A program made the position numbers and the translations under genes. The notes beneath the pieces were generated by a model that saw nothing but the letters and a program-made list of their open reading frames with translations, had not been told where the DNA came from and ran no database searches. Of a stretch of DNA of 64,000 nucleotides, positions 50,867 through 60,051 are shown in pieces. Every line of letters starts with the position of its first letter. Positions within the stretch are counted from its first letter, which is position 1. The stretch is from Nocardia anocheti (GTDB lineage: Bacteria; Actinomycetota; Actinomycetes; Mycobacteriales; Mycobacteriaceae): assembly GCF_029675105.1 (NCBI RefSeq), contig NZ_JAQQFV010000008.1, positions 248,001 through 312,000 of the forward strand, read 5' to 3'.

Positions 50867-51514
50867 TCACCATCTCTGCCAGTGCAGCACCTCCTCGCGG
50901 GGCACCCGGACCGCGGGCTTGAAATCCGTGCCGCGCGTGAAGGCCAGCGGCAGGAAGGCCGCCAGCATCACCTTCTCGTACGGGACGCCGAGGATCGCGG
51001 CGAGTTCACGTTCCAGCGGCGCTTGCGCGGTGGTCCACACCGTGCCGAGCCCGCGCGCCCGCGCGGCCAGCATGAAGCTCCACACCGCGGGCAGGATCGA
51101 GCCCCACGTCCCCGCCTGGACCTCCACCGAGGCGCGGTCGGTGCGCCCCTCGACCGCCGGGATCACGAACGCGGGTACCCGGTGGATATTGTCGGCCAGG
51201 TAGCGCAAACCGTCGAAGACCCGGTCGGTGGAGCCGGGATCGACGCGCATCCGCTCGTGGTCCCTGGCCGTCAGCGGTGCGGCTTCGCCCAGCGTCAGTG
51301 CCCGCCGGAAGAGGTCGGCGAGCTCGCGTCGGCGCCGATCGTCGGTGACCACCAGGAAATGCCAGCGCTGCCGATTGCGCCCGGTCGGCGCCTGGGTGGC
51401 CAGGTCGACGCACTGCTCGATCAGTTCGCGAGGCACCGGACGGTCGAAGTCGAGCCGCTTGCGCACCGCCCTGGTGGTGGACAACAGCTGGTCAGGGGTC
51501 AGATCGAGGGTCAT
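50867..51514 (-). CDS. Nitroreductase-family FMN protein
   Basis: A 215-residue NAD(P)H-dependent flavoprotein: TTRAVRKRLDFDRPV, LATQAPTGRNRQRWHFLVV for FMN phosphate, and MLAARARGLGTVWTT. The family reduces nitro or quinone compounds. GGAGAGCGC precedes the ATG. It is divergent from a MarR gene with twin palindromes in between, so it is probably induced by an aromatic or oxidant. Confidence 0.87.
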   Translation of the reverse strand: MTLDLTPDQLLSTTRAVRKRLDFDRPVPRELIEQCVDLATQAPTGRNRQRWHFLVVTDDRRRRELADLFRRALTLGEAAPLTARDHERMRVDPGSTDRVFDGLRYLADNIHRVPAFVIPAVEGRTDRASVEVQAGTWGSILPAVWSFMLAARARGLGTVWTTAQAPLERELAAILGVPYEKVMLAAFLPLAFTRGTDFKPAVRVPREEVLHWQRW

Positions 51515-51556
51515 GCGCTCTCCTGGTGGACGAACTTGATCGTCTGTGGCCAAACT

Positions 51557-51570
51557 ATCTGCGCTCAGAT
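51557..51570. promoter_or_regulatory. MarR operator candidate 1
   Basis: ATCTG-CGCT-CAGAT, perfect 5-bp arms with a 4-nt core, between the nitroreductase and MarR genes. Confidence 0.65.
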
Positions 51571-51608
51571 GATCTGACCGTAGAGCCCAGATCGTCTACC
51601 GTCAAACA

Positions 51609-51622
51609 ATCTGCGCACAGAT
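51609..51622. promoter_or_regulatory. MarR operator candidate 2
   Basis: ATCTG-CGCA-CAGAT, nearly the same as site 1, 52 bp away (five helical turns). Both are preceded by AAAC and followed by GAT. Confidence 0.65.
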
Positions 51623-51654
51623 GATTTAATGGACGCACCCGATCGAGGAGCGCC

Positions 51655-52098
51655 ATGTCGACCTACTTCCCCCGCCTCGCCGCCGAACGCCCCGACATCG
51701 CCCTGTGCCGGGCCTCGACCGCCGTGGCTCGCGCGGGCGAAGCGCACGCGAACGCGCAGGGGCTCGGCGTCGGCCAGCACCTGGTGCTCAAGATGCTCGC
51801 CGAGGTCGGTGCCTGCTCACAGCAGCAGCTCGCGGTCGAACTGCGCATCGACCGCAGTGTGATGGTGAACGTCTGCGACGACCTCGAACAGTCGGGATAC
51901 GTTCGGCGCGAACGCAATCCACAGGACCGCCGCTCCTACGCCGTCACCCTGACCGACGCGGGCCGTGCGCGGCTCGCCGAAGCGGAACAGTCCACGCCCG
52001 ACTTCCTGGACGAGGCTTTCGCCGCACTCACCCCCACCGAACGCCGCACGCTCACCGCGCTGCTCGGCAAACTACTCTCCCCGGAAACCCCTGCCTGA
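51655..52098 (+). CDS. MarR-family regulator of the nitroreductase
   Basis: A 147-residue winged-helix regulator. DNA-binding part: SQQQLAVELRIDRSVMVNVCDDLEQSGYV and RERNPQDRRSYAVTLTDAG. GAGGAGCGCC precedes the ATG. The divergent nitroreductase and two ATCTGCGCnCAGAT sites make it a probable autoregulated repressor. Two cysteines (Cys near 20 and near 60) are candidates for redox sensing; not proven. Confidence 0.86.
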   Translation: MSTYFPRLAAERPDIALCRASTAVARAGEAHANAQGLGVGQHLVLKMLAEVGACSQQQLAVELRIDRSVMVNVCDDLEQSGYVRRERNPQDRRSYAVTLTDAGRARLAEAEQSTPDFLDEAFAALTPTERRTLTALLGKLLSPETPA

Positions 52099-52118
52099 CA
52101 ACGAGAAAGGGCCCGACA

Positions 52119-53111
52119 TCACCGCCCCCGACCCGCTCGTGCGGTGGCGGCGACGAGCAGCGGCCCGGCCCGTTTGGTGCGCCGCCGGATCAGCGCGGTC
52201 TCGACCCGCGTAATGGCGGGCAGCGCGGCCAGATCGACGGTGAGGAAGTCGTGCAGCCTTGTCGCGCTGGGCAGTTCGAGGATCACGAACACCGACCAGG
52301 ACCCCGTGACGGTCGCCGCGAAAGCGACGCCGGGATGGGCTCGCAGGGTGTCGAGCACCTCACGCAGGCCCGCCGGGGCCACCGCCAGCCACACCAGAGC
52401 CTCCTCGGCATGACCGAACAGCGCGGGATCGATCTCGACCTCGAACGCCAGGACGCCCGCGGCCCGCCACCCCGCGAGCCTGCGCCGGACTGTCGGCTCC
52501 GACCACCCGGTCCTGGCGGCCAGTCGATGCAGGTCGGCCCGCCCGTCGAGGGCCAGTTCGTCGGCGAGAACCACATCGCGGTCTGTCCATTCAGCCTGTG
52601 CCACTTCCGGTTCCACTTCGCTGTCGGGCGGAGCGAGCGCGACCTGCTCGGCGCGGGTCAGCGCGTTCGTCCGCCCCGACCAACCCTCCGTACCCGCGAC
52701 ATAGCGAAGGACAGTGTGGGCCGAGAAGGCGCGGATATCGGGCAGCCTGGACAGCGCGCCGGTCAGATCGGTGCCGACCGGAGTGGCGAAGATGCCGGTG
52801 AGCTCTTGCCCGCCCGCCATCAGCGCGACCCACGAGGTATCGGGACGGCGCGAGAGCGCGGCGGCCAACTGCTCGTCGGCACCCGGGGCGCAGCGGATCA
52901 GCACCACCGTGTCGACCAGCCCGGCCCTGGCACTGTCCACCCGCCCGACGACGCGCAGTACCAGACGCGAACGCAACCGCTGATAGCGCCGCGCGATCGT
53001 GCGCTCGGAGACACCGAGCACGTCGGCGATGCGACGGAAGGGCGCGCGACCGTCGATCTGCAGGGCATGGATCAACCGGCGATCCAGGTCGTCGAGGTTG
53101 ACGGATTCCAT
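52119..53111 (-). CDS. Double-HTH Lrp/AsnC-family regulator
   Basis: A 330-residue regulator with two AsnC-type units. The first HTH is LDDLDRRLIHALQIDGRAPF then RRIADVLGVSERTIARRYQRL; the second HTH is near 175-215 (ELALDGRADLHRLAARTGW...SEPTVRRRLAGW). Two RAM-like effector domains follow them. Such tandem forms occur in Actinobacteria. It is divergent from a VOC protein, with palindromic sequences in the 112-nt gap. The ligand is probably an amino acid or related molecule. Confidence 0.82.
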   Translation of the reverse strand: MESVNLDDLDRRLIHALQIDGRAPFRRIADVLGVSERTIARRYQRLRSRLVLRVVGRVDSARAGLVDTVVLIRCAPGADEQLAAALSRRPDTSWVALMAGGQELTGIFATPVGTDLTGALSRLPDIRAFSAHTVLRYVAGTEGWSGRTNALTRAEQVALAPPDSEVEPEVAQAEWTDRDVVLADELALDGRADLHRLAARTGWSEPTVRRRLAGWRAAGVLAFEVEIDPALFGHAEEALVWLAVAPAGLREVLDTLRAHPGVAFAATVTGSWSVFVILELPSATRLHDFLTVDLAALPAITRVETALIRRRTKRAGPLLVAATARAGRGR

Positions 53112-53123
53112 GATGTTCGGCCC

Positions 53124-53156
53124 ATCGGATGTCGGATTCGGAAAACCTCATCCGAT
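53124..53156. promoter_or_regulatory. Operator candidate in the Lrp/VOC gap
   Basis: ATCGGATG (53124-53131) and CATCCGAT (53149-53156), an 8-bp perfect inverted repeat with a 17-nt spacer; GTCGGATTCGG lies inside. Suits a dimeric Lrp-type site. Confidence 0.45.
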
Positions 53157-53223
53157 CTTAGTGTCCGATCCCGCACCGGAGCGCCGATGCTGAGGTCAGT
53201 CCCCGATCCGAAGGAGCCAGGAA

Positions 53224-53604
53224 ATGCTGACCGTTCTCCCCATTCGCTACGTCGCCGATGTCGAGGCGACCCGCGCGTTCTACGCGGGTCTCGGCCTGAC
53301 CTTCCGGCCGGACCTCAGCGTGCCGGTGTGGGCGCAGCTCGAGGCGGGCGCGGGCGCGCTCGGCATCCACGACGCGGCGGTGTCGAAGGGCAAGCCGCCC
53401 GGCACCACCGAACTGAACCTGGCCACCGACGAACCGCTCGAGGACGTGGCCGCCCGGCTCACCGGCGACGGGTACGCCGTCACCCTGCACGACGAGGACT
53501 TCGGGCGCAGCCTGCGCGTCACCGATCCGGACGGCGTCGTGGTGCAGATCCAGCAGCTGGTCATCGAGACCATGATCGAGTCGGCCGAGGCCGTGCGCTC
53601 CTGA
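53224..53604 (+). CDS. VOC/glyoxalase-superfamily protein
   Basis: A 126-residue single-domain protein of the glyoxalase/bleomycin-resistance fold: LPIRYVADVEATRAFYAGLGL, a central TELNLATDEPLEDVAARL and DPDGVVVQIQQLVIE (metal Glu). It may be an isomerase, dioxygenase or antibiotic-binding protein. AAGGAGCCAGGAA precedes the ATG. Probably regulated by the divergent Lrp-like protein. Confidence 0.82.
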   Translation: MLTVLPIRYVADVEATRAFYAGLGLTFRPDLSVPVWAQLEAGAGALGIHDAAVSKGKPPGTTELNLATDEPLEDVAARLTGDGYAVTLHDEDFGRSLRVTDPDGVVVQIQQLVIETMIESAEAVRS

Positions 53605-53613
53605 ACGGGCCGA

Positions 53614-55764
53614 TCAGGCGTCGGCCAGGCCGACCCGGTCCAGCACCCAGGCGTACTCGAAGCCGACTTCCTTCCACTTCTCGTAGCGCCCGCTCACCCC
53701 GCCGTGGCCCGCGGTCATCTCCGTCTTGAGCAGCAGTTCGCTGTCACCGGTCTTGGTGGCGCGCAGCTTGGCGACCCACTTGGCCGGTTCCACATAGAGC
53801 ACGCGGGTGTCGTTGAGGCTGGTGATGGCGAGGATGGCCGGGTAGTCCTTGGCCTCGACGTTCTCGTAGGGCGAGTACGACTTCATGTACTCGTAGACGT
53901 CCTTGTCCGCCAACGGGTTTCCCCACTCGTCCCATTCGATCACCGTCAGTGGCAGCGACGGGTCCAGGATCGAGGTGAGCGGGTCGACGAAGGGCACATT
54001 GGCCAGGATGCCGGTGAACAGCTCCGGCGCCAGGTTGGCCACCGCGCCCATCAGCAGGCCGCCCGCGCTGCCGCCGTCGGCGATGAGCCGGTCGGCGGCG
54101 GTGGCGCCGGTGTCGATGAGATGCTGTGCGCAGGAGACGAAGTCGGTGAAGGTGTTCTTCTTCTGCAGCGTCTTGCCGTGCTCGTACCAGAGCCTGCCCA
54201 TCTCACCGCCACCGCGCACATGCGCCACCGCGAACACCATGCCGCGATCGAGCAGCGACAGCCGCGACACCGAGAACGACGGGTCGATGCTGGCCTCGTA
54301 GGACCCGTAGCCGTAGAGCAGCATCGGCTTCGGCCCCTCGGGCAGCCCGCGGCGCTTGATGATCGAGATCGGGATGCGGGTGCCGTCGTGCGCCACCGCC
54401 CAATCACGGTGCTGTTCATAGTCGTTCGCGTCGTAGCCGCCGAGCACCGGCTGTTCCTTGCGCAGCAGCAGCTCGCCGGTGGCGGGCACGTAGTCGAACA
54501 CCTGCATCGGGGTGATGAACGAGGTGACGCCCACGCGCAGCGTCGGCTGCTCCCACTCCGGGCTCGAACCCGCACCGGCGGCGAACAATTCGAGGCCGAA
54601 GTCGAGTTCGGTGAGTTCGCCGTAGCCGTCGGCGGTGAGCGGCCAGACCGAGATGCGCGGCAGCGCGTCGCGCCGGTAGCCGAGCACCAGGTGGTCGGCG
54701 AAGGCGTCGATGTCCTCGAGTCGGACGTCCTCGCGGTGCCCGATCAGGATGGTCATGTCCGAGGGGTCGGTGGCGGGTGCCTCGGCGAGGACGAAGTTCT
54801 CCGCCTTCACACCGTCGACCACGTCGTTGTGCAGGATCAGGAAGCGGTCCTGGCCGCCGATCACCGCGTGCTCGGCCGAGTACTCCACACCCTCGCGGCG
54901 CTCGAGCAGCACCCGGAACTCGCCCTCGGGGTTGTCGGACTCGAGCACCCAGCCCTCGGTGGTGATCTTGGAACCGAGCCAGATCATCAGGTACTTCTCG
55001 GAGCGGGTGGCGCCCACGCTGACCCAGTAGCGCTCGTCGGGCTCGTGGAAGACCGTCACATCGGCGTCGGAGCCGGTGCCGATGCGGTGGCGCCACACGG
55101 TGTCGGGCCGCCACGACTCGTCGACGGTCTGATAGAAGATGTGCGTGCCGTCCAGCGACCAGGTGGCCCCCGGCGCCGCGCCCGCGATCTCGTCGGGCAG
55201 CAGTTCGCCGGTGGTCAGGTCCTTGATCCGCAGGGTGTAGCGCTCGTCACCGGTGCTGTCGACGGAGTACGCCAGCAGTTTGCCGTCGTGGCTGAGCGAG
55301 AACGCGCCGAGCGCGAAGAAGTCCAGACCCTCGGCGAGCACATTGCTGTCGAGCAGCATTTCCTCGCCCTCGATCACGGTGTCGACCTCGAGCTGCGGCG
55401 GGGTCCACGCGTCGATGCCCTCGGCGTCGGCGTCGATCGGACAGCGGCAATGCACGCCGTACTGCTTGCCCTCGAAGCTGCGCGAGTAGTACCAGTACTC
55501 GCCCAGTCGGGTCGGCACCGACAGGTCGGTCTCCTGGGTGCGCGCCTTGATCTCGTCGAAGATCTTGTCCCGCAGCGGCTGCAACTGCCCGGTCCGCGCC
55601 TCGGTGTAGGCGTTCTCGGCCTCCAGGTACGTGATGACCTCGGGGGATTCCTTGTCCCGCAGCCACTCGTACTCGTCGACGAAGGTATCGCCGTGATGCA
55701 CCCGTTCGGTGGGTACTTTCTTCGCGATCGGCGCCGACACCGACTCAACATTCTCGCCAGCCAT
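53614..55764 (-). CDS. ptrB: Oligopeptidase B (S9A prolyl oligopeptidase family)
   Basis: A 716-residue serine peptidase. A seven-bladed propeller fills residues about 80-430; the catalytic alpha/beta domain has DGGSAGGLLMGAVAN (Ser near 555) and TAGHGGVSGRYEKW (His). It cleaves peptides after basic residues and stays in the cytosol. YGYGSYEASIDPSFS and ITSLNDTRVLYVEPAKW are family motifs. ATG 55764 follows TACGGT (55777-55772) by 7 nt; the three codons upstream are not needed. In M. tuberculosis ptrB is split or frameshifted (Rv0781/Rv0782), but it is intact here. Confidence 0.93.
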   Translation of the reverse strand: MAGENVESVSAPIAKKVPTERVHHGDTFVDEYEWLRDKESPEVITYLEAENAYTEARTGQLQPLRDKIFDEIKARTQETDLSVPTRLGEYWYYSRSFEGKQYGVHCRCPIDADAEGIDAWTPPQLEVDTVIEGEEMLLDSNVLAEGLDFFALGAFSLSHDGKLLAYSVDSTGDERYTLRIKDLTTGELLPDEIAGAAPGATWSLDGTHIFYQTVDESWRPDTVWRHRIGTGSDADVTVFHEPDERYWVSVGATRSEKYLMIWLGSKITTEGWVLESDNPEGEFRVLLERREGVEYSAEHAVIGGQDRFLILHNDVVDGVKAENFVLAEAPATDPSDMTILIGHREDVRLEDIDAFADHLVLGYRRDALPRISVWPLTADGYGELTELDFGLELFAAGAGSSPEWEQPTLRVGVTSFITPMQVFDYVPATGELLLRKEQPVLGGYDANDYEQHRDWAVAHDGTRIPISIIKRRGLPEGPKPMLLYGYGSYEASIDPSFSVSRLSLLDRGMVFAVAHVRGGGEMGRLWYEHGKTLQKKNTFTDFVSCAQHLIDTGATAADRLIADGGSAGGLLMGAVANLAPELFTGILANVPFVDPLTSILDPSLPLTVIEWDEWGNPLADKDVYEYMKSYSPYENVEAKDYPAILAITSLNDTRVLYVEPAKWVAKLRATKTGDSELLLKTEMTAGHGGVSGRYEKWKEVGFEYAWVLDRVGLADA

Positions 55765-55831
55765 GCGCTCCACCGTAGCCGCCGCACTCCCGCGCGGCCC
55801 GCCAACTCACCCGGTCACCGCCCGTCCCGGT

Positions 55832-56929
55832 TCAGCCGGGCACCGGCTCGAAGCGCAGAGGTGGCATCGGCACCGGACGCGAACCCTCCCGCAGCGAGCG
55901 CGCCCCCGCGACGCCGACCAGCGACGCCGCGACCGCCGGACCCACCGGCACCAGCGGTGCCGCACCGCGCTCGATACTCGCGCGGAACCCCTCGAGGATC
56001 CGCACGGTGCCGACAGCCTCCGGGTCGATCGGGGTTCCGTCCGGCAGCGTCGAACGCGGCGGTTCGCGCTCCTCGTCCCTGGCGTCGCCGGTCCAGTCCT
56101 CCCGACGGACCCGCACCGACCAGGCGCGCGCACCCGGCGCCCGCACCGATTCGGCCAACCCCTCGCTGCCACGCACCGACACCCAACTCCAATGACTGTC
56201 CGGCTCACCCTGGAGGAAGCCGTGCCGGGAGATCGCCAGCCCGCCGCCGCTGAGCCGGACCAGCATGACCACGGCGGACCTGGCATCGGCGGTGTCTACC
56301 GGGAAGGCGGTCACCTCGACCGGCAGTTCGCCGGTCAGGGCGAGGATCGGAGACAGGGTGTGGGTGCAGTACGCGGTGGACGCGATGCGGCCGCGCCAGT
56401 GGCCGGGGTCGCCGATCAGGGCGGTGACGTCGTCGGGGGACATGCCGTGCAGGTAGTCGGCCTCGATCGAGGTCACCCGGCCGACCTCACCCGCCGCCAC
56501 CGCCTGCCGGATCAGCTCGACATGCGGGTGGAAGACGTAGTTCTCGGCGAACGAATAGCTCGCCGGGGAACGTCGCTCGGCCGCCAGCAGCGCCGCCGCC
56601 TGCCACTCGTCGGCGCAGGCCGCGGCTTCGGAGAGCACGTGGACACCGCGATCGAGGAAGGTGATGGCCAGGGGCGCGTGTTCGTCGAAGTCGTTGGCGA
56701 GGACGACGCCGTCGAGGTCGAGCCCCAGCAGGGCCTCCCACTCGTCGACCAGGGCGACACCCGGCAGGTGCTCGGCCGCCTCGGCGCGCCGGATGGGGTC
56801 ACGGTCGCAGGCGGCCACCACGTCCATCCCGAGACGGCGACACCAGGTGCCCAGGAAGGCGCCCATCCCCAGCCCGACCACGCCGAGGCGCACGGGGCCT
56901 TCTTCTCTGTTCAGCACGGGCGGCAGCAT
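55832..56929 (-). CDS. Gfo/Idh/MocA-family oxidoreductase
   Basis: A 365-residue NAD(P)-dependent dehydrogenase-like protein. The Rossmann part has VRLGVVGLGMGAFLGTWCRR, then VHVLSEAAACADEWQAAALL in place of the common EKP motif. The C-terminal dimer domain is usual. The Ala-rich loop instead of the catalytic Lys could mean it is not a normal sugar dehydrogenase. No helpful neighbours; substrate unknown. Confidence 0.78.
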   Translation of the reverse strand: MLPPVLNREEGPVRLGVVGLGMGAFLGTWCRRLGMDVVAACDRDPIRRAEAAEHLPGVALVDEWEALLGLDLDGVVLANDFDEHAPLAITFLDRGVHVLSEAAACADEWQAAALLAAERRSPASYSFAENYVFHPHVELIRQAVAAGEVGRVTSIEADYLHGMSPDDVTALIGDPGHWRGRIASTAYCTHTLSPILALTGELPVEVTAFPVDTADARSAVVMLVRLSGGGLAISRHGFLQGEPDSHWSWVSVRGSEGLAESVRAPGARAWSVRVRREDWTGDARDEEREPPRSTLPDGTPIDPEAVGTVRILEGFRASIERGAAPLVPVGPAVAASLVGVAGARSLREGSRPVPMPPLRFEPVPG

Positions 56930-56978
56930 AGGAAACCACCAGTTTCGATATCAAGGGAATTTCCGCCCCGAACAGACG

Positions 56979-57009
56979 ACGGCCCGGCTCCGCGGGGGAA
57001 CCGGGCCGT
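56979..57009 (-). terminator. Terminator of the mycolyltransferase-like gene
   Basis: ACGGCCCGG / CCGGGCCGT with a 13-nt loop, 10 nt after the stop, on the minus strand. Confidence 0.6.
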
Positions 57010-57019
57010 TCGAGCGGTC

Positions 57020-57979
57020 TCAGGCGCCCAGCGCCCCGCCGATGACCGGCCAGGAGGCGTGCAGCGCGTCCTGCCAGTAGGACCAGGAGTGGGTGCCGAC
57101 CGGGTGGTAGTCGATCTTGGCGCCGATCCCCGCGGCCCGCAGCCGCTGATCGAAGGCGACCATGCAGGTGTTCACGCCCAGTTCGATCGGACCACCGAGG
57201 AAGATGTTCTCCGCCAGCTGCGGCTTGATCTCGGCCTCGTGCGGGCCGGGGATGCCGGTGCCGGTCGACAGGTACAGCGCCTTGCCGCGCAGCCCCTCGA
57301 CCATCAGCGCCGGATCGTGGGCGGCCCAGTCCGGGCTGCCGGGCGCGCCCCACATGTTCACCGGATTGCCGCCGCGATTGGCGATCGAGAACATGATCGC
57401 CGCCGCCGCCATCGCACTGTCGGGACACGCGCTGTATCCGGCGACCGCGCGGTAGAGACCGGGGTGCCGGGCGGCCAGGATGTAGGCGGCGTTGCCGCCC
57501 ATCGACAGGCCGCCGATGCCGTTGACGCCGTTGCCGTTGAACTGGCCGTCGATCAGGCCGGGCAGTTCCTGGGTGAGGAAGGTTTCCCACTTGTACCGGC
57601 CGAAACGCGGGTCGTCGGCGATCCAGTCGGTGTAGTAACTGGCCTGACCGCCCATCGGCAGCACCACATTGACGTTCTTGCCACGGAAGAACGCCTCGGC
57701 GTCGGTGGCATTGGTCCAGGTGCTCTGACCGATACCCGGGTCGAGCCCGTCGAGCAGGTAGTACGTGCCGCGCGAACCGCCACCGGCCGGATGCAGAACC
57801 TGGAGATCGACATTGCGCCCCATCGCGGGCGAGGTCACCGTGATGGCCGTGCGGGTGGGGCTGAGCTCGTTCACCCCGACGATCTGCGCCGCACCGGCGG
57901 GTGCGGGGTGCACCACCGCCGGTCCGATCAACGCGATGGCGAAAGCCAGCACTGAAGCAGCAACACCTGTACGACGCAC
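57020..57979 (-). CDS. Antigen 85-like mycolyltransferase / esterase
   Basis: A 319-residue secreted alpha/beta-hydrolase. The signal peptide is MRRTGVAASVLAFAIALIGPA with an Ala-rich cleavage region (PAPAGAAQ). The nucleophile is IGGLSMGGNAA (Ser near 149), the acid probably in GPHEAEIKP and His in YHPVGTHSWSYW. This is the Ag85/esterase D pattern, so transfer of mycolic acids to trehalose or arabinogalactan outside the membrane is likely. The GTG after GGAGGGTGGGAC is chosen over a longer N-terminus without signal character. Confidence 0.85.
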   Translation of the reverse strand: MRRTGVAASVLAFAIALIGPAVVHPAPAGAAQIVGVNELSPTRTAITVTSPAMGRNVDLQVLHPAGGGSRGTYYLLDGLDPGIGQSTWTNATDAEAFFRGKNVNVVLPMGGQASYYTDWIADDPRFGRYKWETFLTQELPGLIDGQFNGNGVNGIGGLSMGGNAAYILAARHPGLYRAVAGYSACPDSAMAAAAIMFSIANRGGNPVNMWGAPGSPDWAAHDPALMVEGLRGKALYLSTGTGIPGPHEAEIKPQLAENIFLGGPIELGVNTCMVAFDQRLRAAGIGAKIDYHPVGTHSWSYWQDALHASWPVIGGALGA

Positions 57980-58116
57980 GTCCCACCCTCCATTACCGCA
58001 TGCCAATGACAGTCCAAGGTAACCCATGAGTGGGGGAAGTCACAGCATTCGGCGTTTCGGGCGTTTCTTCAGCAAACTTCGCGGTTTGTAATGACCGGTT
58101 CGCCCGAAATCGCAGG

Positions 58117-58539
58117 TCAGCGGGCGAGTGCGCCGCGAATCGAGCCAGCGAGATAGTCGAGATCGGCGCGGGCGGGCGAACTCGGGCGCGCGCGCAACCC
58201 GAAGCCGTCACCGGGGCGGCGTGGGATCACGTGCAGGTGCACGTGGAAGATCTCCTGCCCGGCCGTGACGCCGTCGGCGAGAAAGAAATTCACGCCGTCG
58301 GCGGCGACTTCGCTGTCACGCAGGGCAGCCGCGATCCGCTGGCCGACCTGGAACAGCTTGCCGCCCAGGGCCGGATCGAGATCGGCCAGACTCGGCGCGA
58401 CCGCCTTGGGCACCACGAGCACATGGCCGGGTGTCACAGGGCGAATGTCCATGAACGCCAACACCTCATCGTCCTCGTAGACGTTCGAGGACGGCGCGCG
58501 ACCGGCGATGATGTCAGCGAAAATCGTGTACGGATTCAC
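58117..58539 (-). CDS. HIT-family nucleotide hydrolase
   Basis: A 140-residue histidine-triad protein. EIFHVHLHVIPR carries the HxHxH triad (near 98-102); MNPYTIFADIIAGRAPSSNVYEDD is the usual N-terminus. Likely hydrolyses dinucleoside polyphosphates or nucleotidyl phosphoramidates. TACCGT (58551-58546) lies 6 nt before the GTG. Directly upstream of purB on the same strand order. Confidence 0.88.
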   Translation of the reverse strand: MNPYTIFADIIAGRAPSSNVYEDDEVLAFMDIRPVTPGHVLVVPKAVAPSLADLDPALGGKLFQVGQRIAAALRDSEVAADGVNFFLADGVTAGQEIFHVHLHVIPRRPGDGFGLRARPSSPARADLDYLAGSIRGALAR

Positions 58540-58623
58540 GCCGGTACGGTACCGAAACCCGCGCACGAACCCCCGCCACCGACGCCTCAGCGGCGACAGC
58601 GGCGGGCTCGTCCGCACGACGGC

Positions 58624-60045
58624 TCAGAGAATCGGCGACGGCGTGTAGCGCGCGGCCTCGGGGTTGGCCTCGACCAGCTTCTGCACCTGCGCGACCACCT
58701 CGGACACCTGGTCCGCGGCCGCGCCGATGAACGCCGACTTGTCGGCCAGCGCGGCGTCGAGTCCGGCGCGATCCAGCGGCATCCGGTCGTCGGCGGCCAG
58801 GCGATCCAGCAGGTCAGGCTCGCGGCCCTGCTCGCGCATGGCCAGCGCCACCGCCACGGCGTGCTCCTTGATGACCTCGTGCGCGGTCTCGCGCCCGACG
58901 CCCGCGCGCACCGCCGCCATGAGGATGCGGGTGGTGGCCAGGAACGGCAGGTAGCGGTCGAGCTCGCGCGCGACCACCGCCGGGTAGGCACCGAATTCGG
59001 CGAGCACGGTCAGGAAGGTCTCCATCATGCCGTCGATGGCGAAGAAGGCGTCCGGCAGTGCGACGCGGCGCACCACCGAGCAGAACACGTCACCCTCGTT
59101 CCACTGCGCGCCCGAGAGCTCGGCCGCCATCGAGGCGTAGCCGCGCAGCACCACCTGCAGGCCGTTGACGCGCTCGCAGGAGCGGGTGTTCATCTTGTGC
59201 GGCATGGCCGAGGAGCCCACCTGACCCGGCTGGAAACCCTCGGTGACCAGCTCGTGCCCGGCCATCAGCCGAATCGTGTGCGCGAACGACGACGGGCCCG
59301 CGCCCAGCTGCACCAGCGCCGAGAGCACATCGAAGTCCAGCGAGCGCGGATACACCTGGCCGACGCTGGTGAACACCGACGCGAACCCGAGATGGGTCGC
59401 CACCTGGCGCTCGAGCGCGGCGAGTTTGCCCGCGTCACCGTCGAGCAGGTCGAGCATGTCCTGGGCGGTGCCCATCGGGCCCTTGATCCCGCGCAGCGGG
59501 TAGCGCTCGATCAGCTCGCGCAGCCGGGTCAGCGCGACGAGCACCTCGTCGGCGGCGGAGGCGAAGCGCTTGCCCAGCGTGGTGGCCTGCGCGGCGACAT
59601 TGTGCGAGCGCCCGGCCATCACCAGCGTCTGGTACTCGGCGGCCCGCTCGCCCAGCCGCGCCGCGATGGCGACGCCGTGCTTGTAGACGTGCTCGAGCGA
59701 CAGGCGCACCTGCAGCTGCTCGACGTTCTCGGTGAGGTCGCGGCTGGTCATGCCCTTGTGCACGTGCTCGTGCCCGGCCAGCGCGTTGAACTCCTCGATG
59801 CGCGCCTTCACGTCGTGGCGGGTCACCCGCTCGCGCTCGGCGATAGACGCGAGATCCACGTGGTCGATGACCCGCTCGTAGTCCTCGATCACCCCCGCCG
59901 GAACCTCGATCCCCAGCTCACTCTGGGCCCGCAACACCTCCAGCCACAGCCTGCGCTCGAGCACGATCTTGTTCTCGGGCGACCAGAGCGCGACGAGCTC
60001 CGGGCTGGCGTATCGGGTGGCGAGGACATTCGGGACGAGGGTCAC
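58624..60045 (-). CDS. purB: Adenylosuccinate lyase
   Basis: Works twice in purine synthesis: SAICAR to AICAR and adenylosuccinate to AMP. It has 473 residues. The signature GSSAMPHKMNTRSCERVNGL holds the mobile catalytic loop (Ser near 278); HVHKGMTSRDLTENVEQLQ is the substrate-binding part. The GTG lies 8 nt after TAGACT and lacks a ribosome site. TetR gene ends 6 nt upstream. purC, usual neighbour in mycobacteria, is not in the window. Confidence 0.96.
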   Translation of the reverse strand: MTLVPNVLATRYASPELVALWSPENKIVLERRLWLEVLRAQSELGIEVPAGVIEDYERVIDHVDLASIAERERVTRHDVKARIEEFNALAGHEHVHKGMTSRDLTENVEQLQVRLSLEHVYKHGVAIAARLGERAAEYQTLVMAGRSHNVAAQATTLGKRFASAADEVLVALTRLRELIERYPLRGIKGPMGTAQDMLDLLDGDAGKLAALERQVATHLGFASVFTSVGQVYPRSLDFDVLSALVQLGAGPSSFAHTIRLMAGHELVTEGFQPGQVGSSAMPHKMNTRSCERVNGLQVVLRGYASMAAELSGAQWNEGDVFCSVVRRVALPDAFFAIDGMMETFLTVLAEFGAYPAVVARELDRYLPFLATTRILMAAVRAGVGRETAHEVIKEHAVAVALAMREQGREPDLLDRLAADDRMPLDRAGLDAALADKSAFIGAAADQVSEVVAQVQKLVEANPEAARYTPSPIL

Positions 60046-60051
60046 GAACGC

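Noticed and set aside
55774..55831. Possible operator before ptrB
   Set aside because: Only the TACGGT box stands out; the other short repeats are expected for this GC content.
53704..56253. Plus-strand frame of about 850 codons opposite ptrB and the Gfo/Idh gene
   Set aside because: Spans two opposite genes, with no family resemblance.
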